A DNA stretch of 64,000 nucleotides, taken from positions 1-64,000 of the forward strand of contig CAVYVC010000017.1 in NCBI GenBank assembly GCA_963771845.1. Reading direction: 5' to 3'. The stretch is from VAZQ01 sp963771845 (lineage in GTDB: Bacteria; Pseudomonadota; Alphaproteobacteria; Rhizobiales; Xanthobacteraceae). Shown here piece after piece: positions 24,862 to 33,585 of the stretch (its first letter is position 1; every line of letters starts with the position of its first letter). The notes under the pieces were generated by a model. It worked only from the letters and a program-made list of their open reading frames with translations, was not told the origin of the DNA and made no database searches. The translations under genes were made by a program, and so were the position numbers.

Positions 24862-25089
24862 TCACGCGGCGTGTCGGCCGGCGGCGAGTCCCTTAACCGC
24901 TTCGGTGGTCAGCGGCTTGCCGCCGATGCCCCACTCGCCGCTGGTTACTTCGGATATCTTCACCCAGGTCACCCCCCGCATGTTCTCACCTTCGATCGAG
25001 ACCATGGCATCCGTCAATTTCTGGATGATCTGCCGCTTTTGGTCAGGGTTGAACACTTTTTCGATCAGATGGACCTCTATCAATGGCAT
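24862..25089 (-). CDS. 4-oxalocrotonate tautomerase family protein
   Basis: The start at 25089 gives M-P-L-I-E-V-H-L-I-E-K-V-F, placing the catalytic Pro directly after the initiator Met, as required in this family. The longer frame to 25149 would bury it. A 75-residue protein with one beta-alpha-beta unit (L-T-D-A-M-V-S-I, W-V-K-I-S-E-V). Such proteins oligomerise and isomerise unsaturated keto acids or remove halide. Divergent from the winged-helix remnant upstream. Confidence 0.88.
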   Translation of the reverse strand: MPLIEVHLIEKVFNPDQKRQIIQKLTDAMVSIEGENMRGVTWVKISEVTSGEWGIGGKPLTTEAVKGLAAGRHAA

Positions 25090-25232
25090 TGTCGTGCTCC
25101 TCTGTGCCGACCTCGCCGGAAGCGAGGTCACTGGCGACAATATGCACATGGCGGCTAATCAAGACTTTTAGAAAGCTATGATTTATTCTCCACATGCTCT
25201 CTAGATACTCTTGAGATGTCTTCGGCCCACGT

Positions 25233-25510
25233 ATGACCCTCAGCTTTGGTGAATATGAGATCGATGTCGAACGGCGCGAACTCAGGCACGCCAAGATTCC
25301 GGTACATATAGAGCCTCAAGTCTTCGACTTGCTGGTTTACCTGGTGCGGAACCGCGACCGCGTTGTCAGCAAGGAGGATCTCATTGCTTCAGTCTGGGGC
25401 GGCCGGATCGTGTCAGATTCGACCTTGACCAGCCGCATTAATGCCGCGCGAAACGCGGTCGGCGACAGTGGCAAGGACAAGAAGCTGATCCGTACCATCG
25501 CACGCAACCC
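25233..25510 (+). pseudogene. Winged-helix (Trans_reg_C) regulator, 3' truncated
   Basis: About 90 residues form the OmpR/CadC-type DNA-binding domain: F-G-E-Y-E-I-D-V-E-R-R-E-L, E-P-Q-V-F-D-L-L-V-Y-L-V-R-N-R-D-R-V-V-S-K, L-T-S-R-I-N-A-A-R-N-A-V-G-D-S-G. It breaks after L-I-R-T-I-A-R, where homologues continue G-F-R-F into a cyclase or TPR domain. From about 25510 the DNA belongs to a truncated MFS gene on the other strand. The remaining open frame to 25880 is an artefact of the join. Confidence 0.8.
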
Positions 25511-25811
25511 ACGAAGCCGATCTGGCCGGCGGCGGGCAGCAAGCAAAGTGCCCAGCCGATCGTCATGGCCGTCATTACATACTTGCTCGGCCAGCGGTCG
25601 CGAGAAAGCCAAGGACAATGCCGGAAACCGCAAACAGCAGGAAAAAGCTCGATCCCAAATAGCCGAATTCCACGGGGCTCAGTTTGAGGTCCCGCATGAT
25701 CGGCTGCGCGGCGAAGCCGAGGATGCCCTTATCCGCGTAATTGAGCCCCATCATGACGGCGCAGAGGGTGACCATCAGCCAAGCCTTGGCGGGGGAGCCA
25801 GGCGGTTGCAT
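25511..25811 (-). pseudogene. MFS transporter, N-terminal fragment with frameshift
   Basis: Starts M-Q-P-P-G-S-P-A-K-A-W and shows two membrane helices with N-Y-A-D-K-G-I-L-G-F and S-P-V-E-F-G-Y-L-G-S-S-F-F-L-L-F. After G-F-L-A the frame slips; the +1 reading D-R-W-P-S-K-Y-V-M-T-A-M-T-I-G-W-A continues the transporter. It then ends abruptly at the regulator join. About 95 residues of a normal 420. Confidence 0.78.
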
Positions 25812-25924
25812 TGTTTCACTCCACACAAGAGGCCCGGCCACTGTATGAGAAGCTCATTTCCCGGTAAACAAGCTCATTAATTCCTGGTGCGTGTCCTTAG
25901 TCGAACGAGAGAGGGCAACTCGTC

Positions 25925-26928
25925 ATGCCTGCAAACCAGCCGAGCGGCATTGACGTGCATGCGCATTTTGTCGTGCCGGAGGTCTACGCTGTCACCTCCG
26001 CCTTTACGCTGGTGCTCAGCGGCGCGCGCGATCCAGGCATGGCCGAGGGCGAGCGCGCTGCAATCCTCAAACGCGGCGAAGCCATGGCGGCGCGCATGAG
26101 CGATATGGCGGACCGGCTCTCCCTGATGGACGACATGGACATCGCGCGACAGGTTCTCTCGCCTTCGCTGGTGCACCAATGCACCTACACGTTGCCGGCC
26201 GATGAAGCCTTGAGACTCGAGCGCATCTCGAACGACTGGATCGCGGCCAGATCGGCGAGCGCGCCTGAACGGTTCGTTGCGCTGGGCTCGGTGCCGTTGC
26301 AGGCTCCCGCGCTTGCCACCGCCGAGCTACGGCGCTGCGTGCGCGAGCTGGGCCTGCGCGGCGTCGCGATTTCCACCTATGCCGCCGGGCGCGAGATCGG
26401 CGATCCCGAGTTGCATCCGTTCTGGCAGGAAGCCGAAGCGCTCGGCGCCGCATCTACATCCATCCTGCCGGCAATCGCGATTCCCGTTTTCGACGCTTCG
26501 CGTTGTGGAACTCGGTCGGACAGTGCTTCGAGGAGACCATGGCGATCGCCTCACTGATCTACGAAGGCGCGCTCGAGCGCTTCCCCAAATTGCGCATTTG
26601 CATTTCGCACGGTGGCGGTTACATGCCCCAGAACACGGGACGCATCGATCGCAATTGGCTGGAGAAACCAGAAACACGAATCAACATGAAACGCCGTCCG
26701 GCCGACTATTTGCGCATGCTGTGGTTCGATTCCTGCGTATATGATCCGGATGTGCTACGGCATCTCGTCGAAAAGGTAGGCAGAGACCGTGTGGTGCTTG
26801 GGTCCGACTATCCCGTTGGCGAGAAGCGGCCCGTTGCCTTCGTCAAATCGTGCGGCTTTGATGCGCAAACGACTGAGCGAATCGTGCATGGCAATGCGCG
26901 CGATTGGCTCGACGAAAACGCCACCTGA
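25925..26928 (+). pseudogene. Amidohydrolase (ACMSD-like) with one frameshift
   Basis: Reads as an amidohydrolase_2 protein in two frames. The first (25925 to about 26450) has the metal motif D-V-H-A-H-F and ends A-L-G-A. The second continues Y-I-H-P-A-G-N, then I-S-H-G-G-G-Y-M-P and G-S-D-Y-P-V-G, the other metal-site and catalytic landmarks. One base appears to be missing near 26450, in a GGCGCCGC run. It may be a real null allele or an assembly error. The cluster with a 2-hydroxyacid dehydrogenase and an M24 peptidase suggests small-molecule catabolism. Confidence 0.8.
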
Positions 26929-26955
26929 TTTAGTCCTGATATCGCTGCGATCGCC

Positions 26956-27906
26956 ATGTCAAACGCGAGCACCATCCTCATCCTGGACAACTTCGCTGAG
27001 ATCTATGCTGCCGCGCTGCGCGAGCGCTTTCCGCAACTGGATCTGCTTCTGGCGAGGAAAGTCGCCGAGATCGCATTCGATGTTGCGCAAGCCGAGGTGC
27101 TCATCGCGTTCGGAATTGCGATCAACGACGAGCTGATGCGCAAGGCAACCGGGCTGAAATGGATCCAATCGCTTGCGACGGGTGTCGACCATTTTCTGAA
27201 CTCGCCGTATCTTCGTCCTGAGACCCTGCTCACCTCTGCGCGCGGGATTCATGGCAATGCAATGCGGGAGACGGTTGCGTTCCTGATCCTGTCGCTCTCG
27301 CGCGGAACGCCCGAGCTCGTGAGGGACCAGCTGGCACATCGCTGGGAGCGGCGGAACTGGCCGCTGCTTGCAGGCAAGACGGCGGTTATCGTGGGAGTGG
27401 GACTGAGCTCCACCGCCGTGGCTAATCTGTTGCAGGCCTTCGGCATGCGCGTCGTCGGGCTCAGCCGCACGCCTCGCGATGTGGAAGGCTTCGATCGCGT
27501 CGAACACACGGATAGGCTGCCGGAGCTTGCGCGCGAGGCGGATTATCTGGTCAACATACTTCCGAGCACCAGAGAAAACCGCGACCTCATCGGAGCAGCC
27601 GTATTTGCGGCGATGAAGCGGAGTTGCTACTTCGTCAATGTCGGCCGCGGCGACACCGTTGACGAAGCGGCGCTGATCGCCGCCTTGCGCGAGGGCCGCA
27701 TTGCAGGCGCCGGTCTGGACGTCTACTGCACCACGCCCCTGCCCGCGAACAGCCCGCTGTGGGACATGCCGAACGTGCTCGTGTGCCCCCAGATCGGCGG
27801 CTTCTTCCGCGAGTACGAAGAATATGTCCTGCCGATTGTTTTGAAGAACATGGGCCTGTTTCTGGCCGGACGATACAACGAGATGCACAACCTGATAGCG
27901 CACTGA
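26956..27906 (+). CDS. D-2-hydroxyacid dehydrogenase family protein
   Basis: A 316-residue NAD(P)-dependent oxidoreductase. The nucleotide fold contains V-I-V-G-V-G-L-S-S-T-A-V-A, where the third glycine of G-x-G-x-x-G is replaced. It has N-I-L-P-S-T-R-E-N-R-D, V-N-V-G-R-G-D-T-V-D-E (catalytic Arg and acidic region) and V-C-P-Q-I-G-G-F, where the usual catalytic His of P-H-x-x-G reads Gln. The family reduces 2-keto acids. The lost His means reduced or changed activity is plausible. Start 26956 lies 27 bases after the amidohydrolase, so probably one operon. Confidence 0.85.
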   Translation: MSNASTILILDNFAEIYAAALRERFPQLDLLLARKVAEIAFDVAQAEVLIAFGIAINDELMRKATGLKWIQSLATGVDHFLNSPYLRPETLLTSARGIHGNAMRETVAFLILSLSRGTPELVRDQLAHRWERRNWPLLAGKTAVIVGVGLSSTAVANLLQAFGMRVVGLSRTPRDVEGFDRVEHTDRLPELAREADYLVNILPSTRENRDLIGAAVFAAMKRSCYFVNVGRGDTVDEAALIAALREGRIAGAGLDVYCTTPLPANSPLWDMPNVLVCPQIGGFFREYEEYVLPIVLKNMGLFLAGRYNEMHNLIAH

Positions 27907-27939
27907 GCAGGTCCCAGCCGGGGGTCGAGGAGTCACTGC

Positions 27940-29140
27940 ATGAGCATCAGCGAGCGAATCAACACGGCGATCTCGACGGCCGAGCTGGAAAGAAGATGGA
28001 CGCTGATCCGGCGCGACATGGCTGATCAGAACATCGATGTGCTGGTGATGCAGAACACCAATGACTGGCTCGGCGGCTACGTCAAGTGGTTCACCGACGT
28101 GCCCGCCAATAACGGCTATCCGCGCACCGTTATCTTCTACCGGTCCGATTGGATGACTGTGATCGAGATGGGACCTTTCGGCTCCGAGCGCGACCTCGAC
28201 GGGAAGGACCCGTTGCACCGCGGCGTGGGCAAGAATCCGATGCACACCGTCGTTTCTCTCCATCGACTATACGCATGCCTATGACGCGGAGCTCGCGCTC
28301 GACGAGCTCAAAGGTCGCGGATACGCAAGCGTGGGTCTGGTCAATGCCGGCGGAACCGCGCACGGGTTTGCATCGCGATTGCAGCAGGGCCTTGTCGGCC
28401 AATGCCGCGTCATCGAGGCAACGGCGCTCGTCGACCGACACAAGGCCATCAAGAGCGAGGAGGAAATCGAGCTCATCCGGCGCACGGCCGGCCTGCAGGA
28501 CCAGGTATTCGCGCGGGTAATGGAGACGATCCGGCCAAGAATGCGGGACATCGACGTCACGTCGCTTGCTCAATGCGAGGGCCAGAAGCTCGGCAGCGAG
28601 CAGGGGATCTTTCTCGGCGCGTCCGCAAGGGTCGGAACCATCTCGCCCTTCATGCCGCGCCATCTCCAGCAGCGCAGGCTCAACCGCGGCGATCATTTGT
28701 CTCTACTGATAGAGATCAACGGTCCCGGCGGGTTCTACACCGAGATCGCGCGAACCCTCGTGCTCGGGCATGCTTCAAACCAGCTGCTCGACGGCTTTGA
28801 AAATGTGCGCGAGGCGCAGGTCCATACGCAGCGCCAGATCAAGCCCGGGGTTTTGTGCCGCGATGTCGCCCAGGCGCATGACGACTACATGCGCGCCCGG
28901 GGCTTGCCGCCGGAGACGCGACTCTACGCGCACGGTCAGGGTTACGACATGGTCGAGCGCCCCCTGATCCGGGCGGATGAATCCATGTGTTTTGAAGAGG
29001 GGATGTGTCTTGCCGTCCATCCCGGTTATGAGACGCCGGAAATCTTTGCGGTGATATGCGACAACTACATGGTCGGCGCGCAAGGCCCCGGCGAGTGCCT
29101 GCACAAGACCGAGAAAAAGGTTTTCGAGATACCGGTGTAG
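27940..29140 (+). pseudogene. M24 (Xaa-Pro peptidase-like) protein with one frameshift
   Basis: An N-terminal creatinase-type domain (27940 to about 28250, with W-T-L-I-R-R-D-M-A and D-W-L-G-G-Y-V-K-W-F-T) continues in another frame (D-Y-T-H-A-Y-D-A-E-L-A-L-D, then V-G-L-V-N-A-G-G) into the pita-bread catalytic domain. That part has I-K-S-E-E-E-I-E-L-I-R-R-T-A, the metal-site His in A-H-G-Q-G-Y and F-E-E-G-M-C. The slip lies near 28250 in CGTCGTTTCTCTCC. It follows the dehydrogenase by 33 bases. Members of this family next to such dehydrogenases are often not true peptidases. Confidence 0.8.
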
Positions 29141-29552
29141 CCGGCAAATCCGTTGCTTGCATGAGTGTCACGAGCTTCCAGTCCCCGCGCGCCAAGATCA
29201 ACGACGTCGTCGCTCGAATCGAGCGCTTGCAGCTTTCGTTGTGGCAGGTGAAGGCTCGCGTGATTGTCGGCGTCACTGGGCCGGGACATGCCGATCGCTC
29301 TTTAACACGCGGAATATGCACGCGATGTGATATATTATCCATCAGCGTGTCGCGCGGGACCGAGAGGTCAACGCCGAGGAGCCAGTCTTAGTCTAAGATG
29401 AAAACTTTCTCATCAGGCACGGCGAATACGACCAAAACAGTCGTCGTTGTCTTTGCTAGTACCCACTTTCGCAGATGGGTGATTCAGGATCGATGCCGAA
29501 ATGACGAGTCATTTGAGTAACATAGCGACTGATCGGCCCGTGTACCGAATTT
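29141..29552. other. Intergenic stretch, nothing firmly supported
   Basis: A frame around 29161-29391 is open but shows no recognisable protein. No hairpin with a T-run seen. Probably the leader of the binding-protein gene. Confidence 0.35.
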
Positions 29553-30305
29553 ATGATTCTGGGTACTAGCCTATTGATTTGGCCAGTCGCGGCGGAGGCG
29601 CAGTTGAAAGTTCTTATATCGGGCGGATTTAGTGGCGCGTACGAGCAGCTCTTGCCGGAGTTCGAGCGGACGACCGGCATCAACGTCACGACCGGATCCG
29701 GCTCGTCGCAGGGAACAGGCCCGCAAACGATCGGCGCGCAGCTCGCGCGCGGTGTGCCTGCCAACGTGGTGATCCTCTCCCGGGAGGGCCTCAATGAGCT
29801 GATCGCCGCGAACCGGATCACCGCCGGAACGGACGTGGATCTTGCGCGAGTACCCCTCGGCGTGGCCGTGCGTGCGGGGACCCCGAAGCCTGACGTGAGT
29901 ACCGTTGAAGCCGTCAAACAACTCCTGTTGAACGCTAAAAGCGTCGCCGTGCCTGGGAGCACCAGCGGTATTTGGCTTATCACTGATCTTTTTCCGCGGC
30001 TCGGCATCGCCGAAAAGCTCAATGTCAAGTCGACGCCGCGCGGCACGGGTGCAACCAGCATAGTCGCGACGGGCGAGGCGGAGATTGCGGTCATGCCGGT
30101 CAGCGAAATTCTGCACGCGACAGGCGTCGACTTCGCAGGCACGATCCCACCGGAGATCCAGTTCGTGCAGGTGTTTTCAGCCGCCCTCGTTGCGGGCTCG
30201 GGGCAAATTGAAGATTCCAAGCGATTGATCGAATTTCTTGCCTCCGGGCGCGCATCGGAGGCAATCAGGAATAGCGGAATGGAGCCGCTCGCGAACCCGA
30301 GGTAG
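29553..30305 (+). CDS. Extracellular substrate-binding protein (molybdate-binding-like, SBP_bac_11)
   Basis: A 250-residue periplasmic protein with a short signal (L-L-I-W-P-V-A-A-E-A before Q-L-K-V-L). The type II binding-protein fold shows L-I-S-G-G-F-S-G-A-Y, G-S-S-Q-G-T-G-P, A-N-V-V-I-L-S, V-A-V-R-A-G-T-P-K-P and A-V-P-G-S-T-S-G-I-W, as in ModA-like proteins. The ligand may be an organic acid given the neighbouring catabolic genes. No permease or ATPase is adjacent. The start gives an unusually short N-region, so the signal may begin further upstream. Confidence 0.83.
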   Translation: MILGTSLLIWPVAAEAQLKVLISGGFSGAYEQLLPEFERTTGINVTTGSGSSQGTGPQTIGAQLARGVPANVVILSREGLNELIAANRITAGTDVDLARVPLGVAVRAGTPKPDVSTVEAVKQLLLNAKSVAVPGSTSGIWLITDLFPRLGIAEKLNVKSTPRGTGATSIVATGEAEIAVMPVSEILHATGVDFAGTIPPEIQFVQVFSAALVAGSGQIEDSKRLIEFLASGRASEAIRNSGMEPLANPR

Positions 30306-30424
30306 GCTGAGCTGCAAGCTGGAGTTCATGGGGCGGACTACGCCGAATACCATTTCGCCCTTGCTCCTGCGCTACGCTTATGCCGCTATCGAGTGAACAG
30401 CTGACTTCGCGCCGACACGAGCTT

Positions 30425-30458
30425 TGAGGGTCTAAGGCTCAGAATGACCCAGCTGCGA
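30425..30458 (+). repeat. Short intergenic repeat shared with 42662-42695
   Basis: TGAGGGTCTAAGGCTCAGAA then TGACCCAGCT. The copy near 42662 reads TGAGGGTTTACGGTTCAGAA then TGACCCATCT. Confidence 0.5.
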
Positions 30459-30554
30459 CATTGGCCGCGAAATTTGCTATGATGCACAAGCGGTGCCGTA
30501 CCCAAATGTTATACCCTCAGCTTGCCTTGGGTTCTGGGCCGGAGGGGAGGCCAC

Positions 30555-30608
30555 ATGAGGCGACGGAAATTCATCGCTCTGCTTGGAGGTGCGGCAGCGG
30601 CGTTTTAA
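30555..30608 (+). pseudogene. ABC_sub_bind start remnant
   Basis: M-R-R-R-K-F-I-A-L-L-G-G-A-A-A-A-F then a stop: a Tat signal of the family cut short. A second family start follows ten bases later. Confidence 0.7.
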
Positions 30609-30618
30609 GGGCGCATAC

Positions 30619-30797
30619 ATGAGACGGCGCGGGTTCATCACGCTGCTTGGCGGCGCGGCAGCCGCATGGCCGCTCGCGGCGCGTGCACAGCAGGCGTCGA
30701 TGCCGGTGGTCGGATTTCTGAGCGGTCAATCACCCGACGACTACGGGCCGTTTCCGGAGGCGTTTCGGCGAGGCTTGAGCGAAAAAGGGCAGCGCAG
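30619..30797 (+). pseudogene. ABC_sub_bind N-terminal fragment
   Basis: Tat signal M-R-R-R-G-F-I-T-L-L-G-G-A-A-A-A-W-P, mature start M-P-V-V-G-F-L-S-G-Q-S and E-A-F-R-R-G-L-S-E-K-G. Family similarity ends near 30797, before the E-G-R-N motif. The open frame continues into unrelated sequence and is not a real protein. Confidence 0.75.
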
Positions 30798-30835
30798 TTG
30801 CGGCCCTGCGTTTTCGGGGACCAGCCTAGCCGCCG

Positions 30836-31030
30836 CTAACGCTCTTCTTTCTTTTCCTTCGATGAGGCAAATCCAACCCCCGCGCCCACGATCGCGCCGA
30901 TCACGGTCCCGAGCCCCGGCACGATGGTCCCGGCCGCGCCGCCAACGAGCGCGCCAGAAATTGTGCGGTTCTTATCGGCCCAAGCTTTGGTCCGCTCCCA
31001 CAGGCCAACCGGTTTTGTTTCGTCGCTCAT
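30836..31030 (-). CDS. Small glycine-zipper protein
   Basis: A 64-residue protein: soluble start M-S-D-E-T-K-P-V-G-L-W-E-R-T-K-A-W-A-D-K, then a Gly-rich hydrophobic stretch (G-A-L-V-G-G-A-A-G-T-I-V-P-G-L-G-T-V-I-G) and a Lys/Glu tail. Glycine-zipper segments pack helices in membranes. Similar short proteins occur in Bradyrhizobium without known role. It looks intact although gene fragments surround it. Confidence 0.7.
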   Translation of the reverse strand: MSDETKPVGLWERTKAWADKNRTISGALVGGAAGTIVPGLGTVIGAIVGAGVGFASSKEKKEER

Positions 31031-31246
31031 GTTGCTTCCTCACTGAAAGTACAGCTGGGATGTTAGCCCATCCGCCGCATCGGCGCGACGTTGCTCTTGC
31101 GCGGGCGGCGCGGTGCAGAACGTCCCCCCGTGCGTGCACGAGCCTCCCGGTTTTGCTGCGATGCGCGGCCCTAAGCTGCTATAGTTCTTACGATGCTTGG
31201 GTTTGGGGTAAGCGCGAAGACAGGGGAGGAAGTCCCCATGTTCGGC

Positions 31247-31530
31247 ATGAGACGCCGCGGGTTCATCACGCTGCTTGGCGGCGCGGCGGCCGCGTGGCCG
31301 GTCGCGGCGCGCGCAGCAGCCGGCGACGCCGCCAACTCACCGTGCGCGATACTGGCGAGATCGAGCGCGGCTTGACCCCATTTGCGAGCGAATCGAACCG
31401 CGGCCTGATCGTGACGGCAAGCACATTTACGGCGGTGCACCGAGAGGCTATCACCACGCTTGCAGCCCAGCACCCATCTGCCGGCGGTCTACCCTTTTCG
31501 CTATTTCATCGCGAGCGGCGGTCATCGCCA
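31247..31530 (+). pseudogene. ABC_sub_bind gene with a large internal deletion
   Basis: The Tat signal M-R-R-R-G-F-I-T-L-L-G-G-A-A-A-A-W-P joins, in shifted frame, to the later family segment G-E-I-E-R-G-L, N-R-G-L-I-V-T-A-S, H-R-E-A-I-T-T-L-A-A and then P-F-R-Y-F-I-A-S-G-G in yet another frame. About two thirds of the gene is gone. Its 3' side abuts a TRAP permease fragment on the other strand. Confidence 0.72.
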
Positions 31531-31531
31531 G

Positions 31532-31660
31532 CAGGGTTGGCCCGCCCTCGCTGGTCCACAGATAAACGAACAGATAAACAAAAGAGAAGATCGCCGCGAC
31601 GTAATAGATGCACTCGACGACAAAGCGCGGCCGGCCCGGCAATGCTCTCGGTCATGATGC
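31532..31660 (-). pseudogene. TRAP permease N-terminal stub
   Basis: Directly downstream of the TAXI binding-protein gene. The frame reads M-T-E-S-I-A-G, slips, then R-F-V-V-E-C-I-Y-Y-V-A-A-I-F-S-F-V-Y-L-F-V-Y-L-W-T and L-L-A-M-T, a first membrane segment. It ends at 31532 where an ABC_sub_bind remnant begins. The TAXI system has thus lost its permease here. Confidence 0.6.
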
Positions 31661-31669
31661 TTCAAAGCG

Positions 31670-32695
31670 TCATGGTTTTGCGATCCTGGAATCCCATTTC
31701 GGGTCCCACACCGCCTTCTCGCGCATCCATTTTGCAAGCCCGGGATGGATGGCAACGAGGTCTACCGAGGATTCCACGCCGCGTTTCTGGAATCCTTTCA
31801 TGTCTTTGGCGATCTGACTGAAAGTCGGATCGGTCTGAGCCAGCTCGGCCGCGTGCTTCTCGACAATGTTCAGCATCTCATAGACGTCGGCTTCCGGAAT
31901 ATCGAGGCCGACGTTGAAGCTGTAGTAGAACGGCAGCTCGACCACCTTGTCGCCATGAACGTCGCGGTTGAACACCTTCGGGCTCACCTCGACGATGCTC
32001 AGCCCGTTGGCCTTGAGCTGAGCAATCTCCTCGGGGCTGGGGTTGAGCACTGCCCAATCGGCGGCGAGCGAAGCCTCCGATAACCAGGGTGGCGGCGAGC
32101 TTTCCGAGCCGGTGTAGATCGACATGGCGTCGAGCGCGCCCGATTGGAGCTGCGATCCGGCGGTCGCGAGGTCGACCTGCACGTAGGTGAACTTCACACC
32201 GAGCGCGTTCAAGCCGCGTTCGGTCTGCGCCCGGGTATCGAACGGCAGCGGGCCGGTGAACACGCGCTTGCCCGCAAGATCCGCCCATTTCTTTATCTTG
32301 TCCTTGTTGCGCACGTGCACGGCAAGACCGACCTCGATGGTGTTCGACCAGAATGACTGCACCGGCCAGCGTTGAACGCGTTGCTTGAACCCCTTGAACC
32401 GGCCCGAATCGGTCGCGAGCTCGTGAAATGCGACATCCGAGCCGTAATTGCCGTCGAGCTCCTTGGTGGCGAAGCCCTTGACGGTAGCGATGGCCCCCGC
32501 CGTGGGCAGGACCGAGATGCGGTATTTCGGCATCTCTTTGTTCAGCAGGTTGGCCAGGGTCACCATCGCCTTGTGGCCGGCGGTGCCGACCGGAGGCGTG
32601 CCCCAACGGATGTCTTGCTGCGCCCAGGCTGCGGAATTCGTCAGGCCGACCAGGACGATCCCTGCGACCAGGGTGGTAAGAACACGCTGGAGCAT
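31670..32695 (-). CDS. TAXI-family TRAP transporter solute-binding protein
   Basis: A 341-residue periplasmic binding protein with signal peptide (L-V-A-G-I-V-L-V-G-L-T-N-S-A-A-W-A-Q). TAXI features: W-G-T-P-P-V-G-T-A-G-H, Y-G-S-D-V-A-F-H-E-L, T-Y-V-Q-V-D-L, I-Y-T-G-S-E-S-S-P-P-P-W and a C-terminal H-P-G-L-A-K-W-M-R-E-K. TAXI proteins hand ligands such as dicarboxylates to a fused TRAP permease. Only a stub of that permease follows, so this protein is probably orphaned unless a permease is encoded elsewhere. Start 32695. Confidence 0.92.
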   Translation of the reverse strand: MLQRVLTTLVAGIVLVGLTNSAAWAQQDIRWGTPPVGTAGHKAMVTLANLLNKEMPKYRISVLPTAGAIATVKGFATKELDGNYGSDVAFHELATDSGRFKGFKQRVQRWPVQSFWSNTIEVGLAVHVRNKDKIKKWADLAGKRVFTGPLPFDTRAQTERGLNALGVKFTYVQVDLATAGSQLQSGALDAMSIYTGSESSPPPWLSEASLAADWAVLNPSPEEIAQLKANGLSIVEVSPKVFNRDVHGDKVVELPFYYSFNVGLDIPEADVYEMLNIVEKHAAELAQTDPTFSQIAKDMKGFQKRGVESSVDLVAIHPGLAKWMREKAVWDPKWDSRIAKP

Positions 32696-33312
32696 GGCGT
32701 TTCCCTCGCTTTTATGGTGACAAAGCTACAGACAAGTCCCGCACGATCCGTCAACTCAGGGGCGTTGGCAAATGCAAAAATGCCGCGCCCGCGCGAGTGA
32801 CTCGCTCGCATCGCGCCCGGGGCGGTTCAACTCGCCCGGGCCAAGCTTTAGGGGGCCAAACCTGCGTAGACAGCTGTAAAGCCCGACCATAAGCTTTGGT
32901 ATTCGGGAACGTTGAGGACAGGGCTCGGTGTGTCCGCAGAGCGGCTTGGATGACTGGGTCGAAGGACCGACACAGACTTGGTCCGCGGATGTAAAGAGAT
33001 GCCGGACGGGAAGGGATCAGATCTGGTGGTGGCCGATAAGTTCCTCGCTTCAGCGGCGCCGGTTCTGGGAGTGGGCGCTGGCGATTCGCGACGACTCGAT
33101 TTCTTCTCTACCTGATCTTCAGAAGGCGGCAGAACCGTCCGAATCACACGTCGTGCCACCTACTGGTTTAGCACTCATTCCCCTTATAACCTCGGACGTA
33201 GAGCAATTTATCACTGGGCAAAGTCAGGCGGCCGCCCCTGCGCATCTCGCTTTGACGTCGGACCGGCCATTGCTGATTGAGCATCTCAGGGGGATTATAG
33301 AGCCATAAACAA
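32696..33312. other. Intergenic stretch without supported gene
   Basis: Frames on both strands are open but none has recognisable motifs. It probably contains degraded sequence upstream of the exonuclease stub. Confidence 0.4.
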
Positions 33313-33317
33313 CGTGA

Positions 33318-33552
33318 TGGCATCACAGGCGCAGACGTGGAGAGATATCACCGCGAAGGACGCATCCGAGAGATTGCCGAGTACTGCGACAGCGATGTCC
33401 TAAACACACACCGCGTCTGGCTAAGATATGAACTGTTTCGCGGTGGGTTATCCTATGAAGGATTCCGCAAAAGCGACGACAGCTTGATGCAATTCATCGC
33501 CACGCGAGGGAACTCGAAACTGCAACTTACCGAACTCATTGTTCGTGATTGA
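33318..33552 (+). pseudogene. C-terminal stub of a PolB-like 3'-5' exonuclease
   Basis: Reads G-A-D-V-E-R-Y-H-R-E-G-R-I-R-E-I-A-E-Y-C then S-D-V-L-N-T-H-R-V-W-L-R-Y-E-L-F-R-G, the last exonuclease motif of the predicted PolB-related 3'-5' exonucleases (PF10108-like, Y-C-x-x-D-V). The N-terminal catalytic part is absent. A shorter piece of the same C-terminus occurs at 42401-42505. Confidence 0.72.
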
Positions 33553-33585
33553 AAGGAACATCTACAATCCCGTCTTGGCGGGACT

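Noticed and set aside
30583..31821. A 412-residue plus-strand ORF as a fusion protein
   Set aside because: Only 30619-30797 matches a protein family in frame; the rest reads antisense to the glycine-zipper gene and across other remnants.
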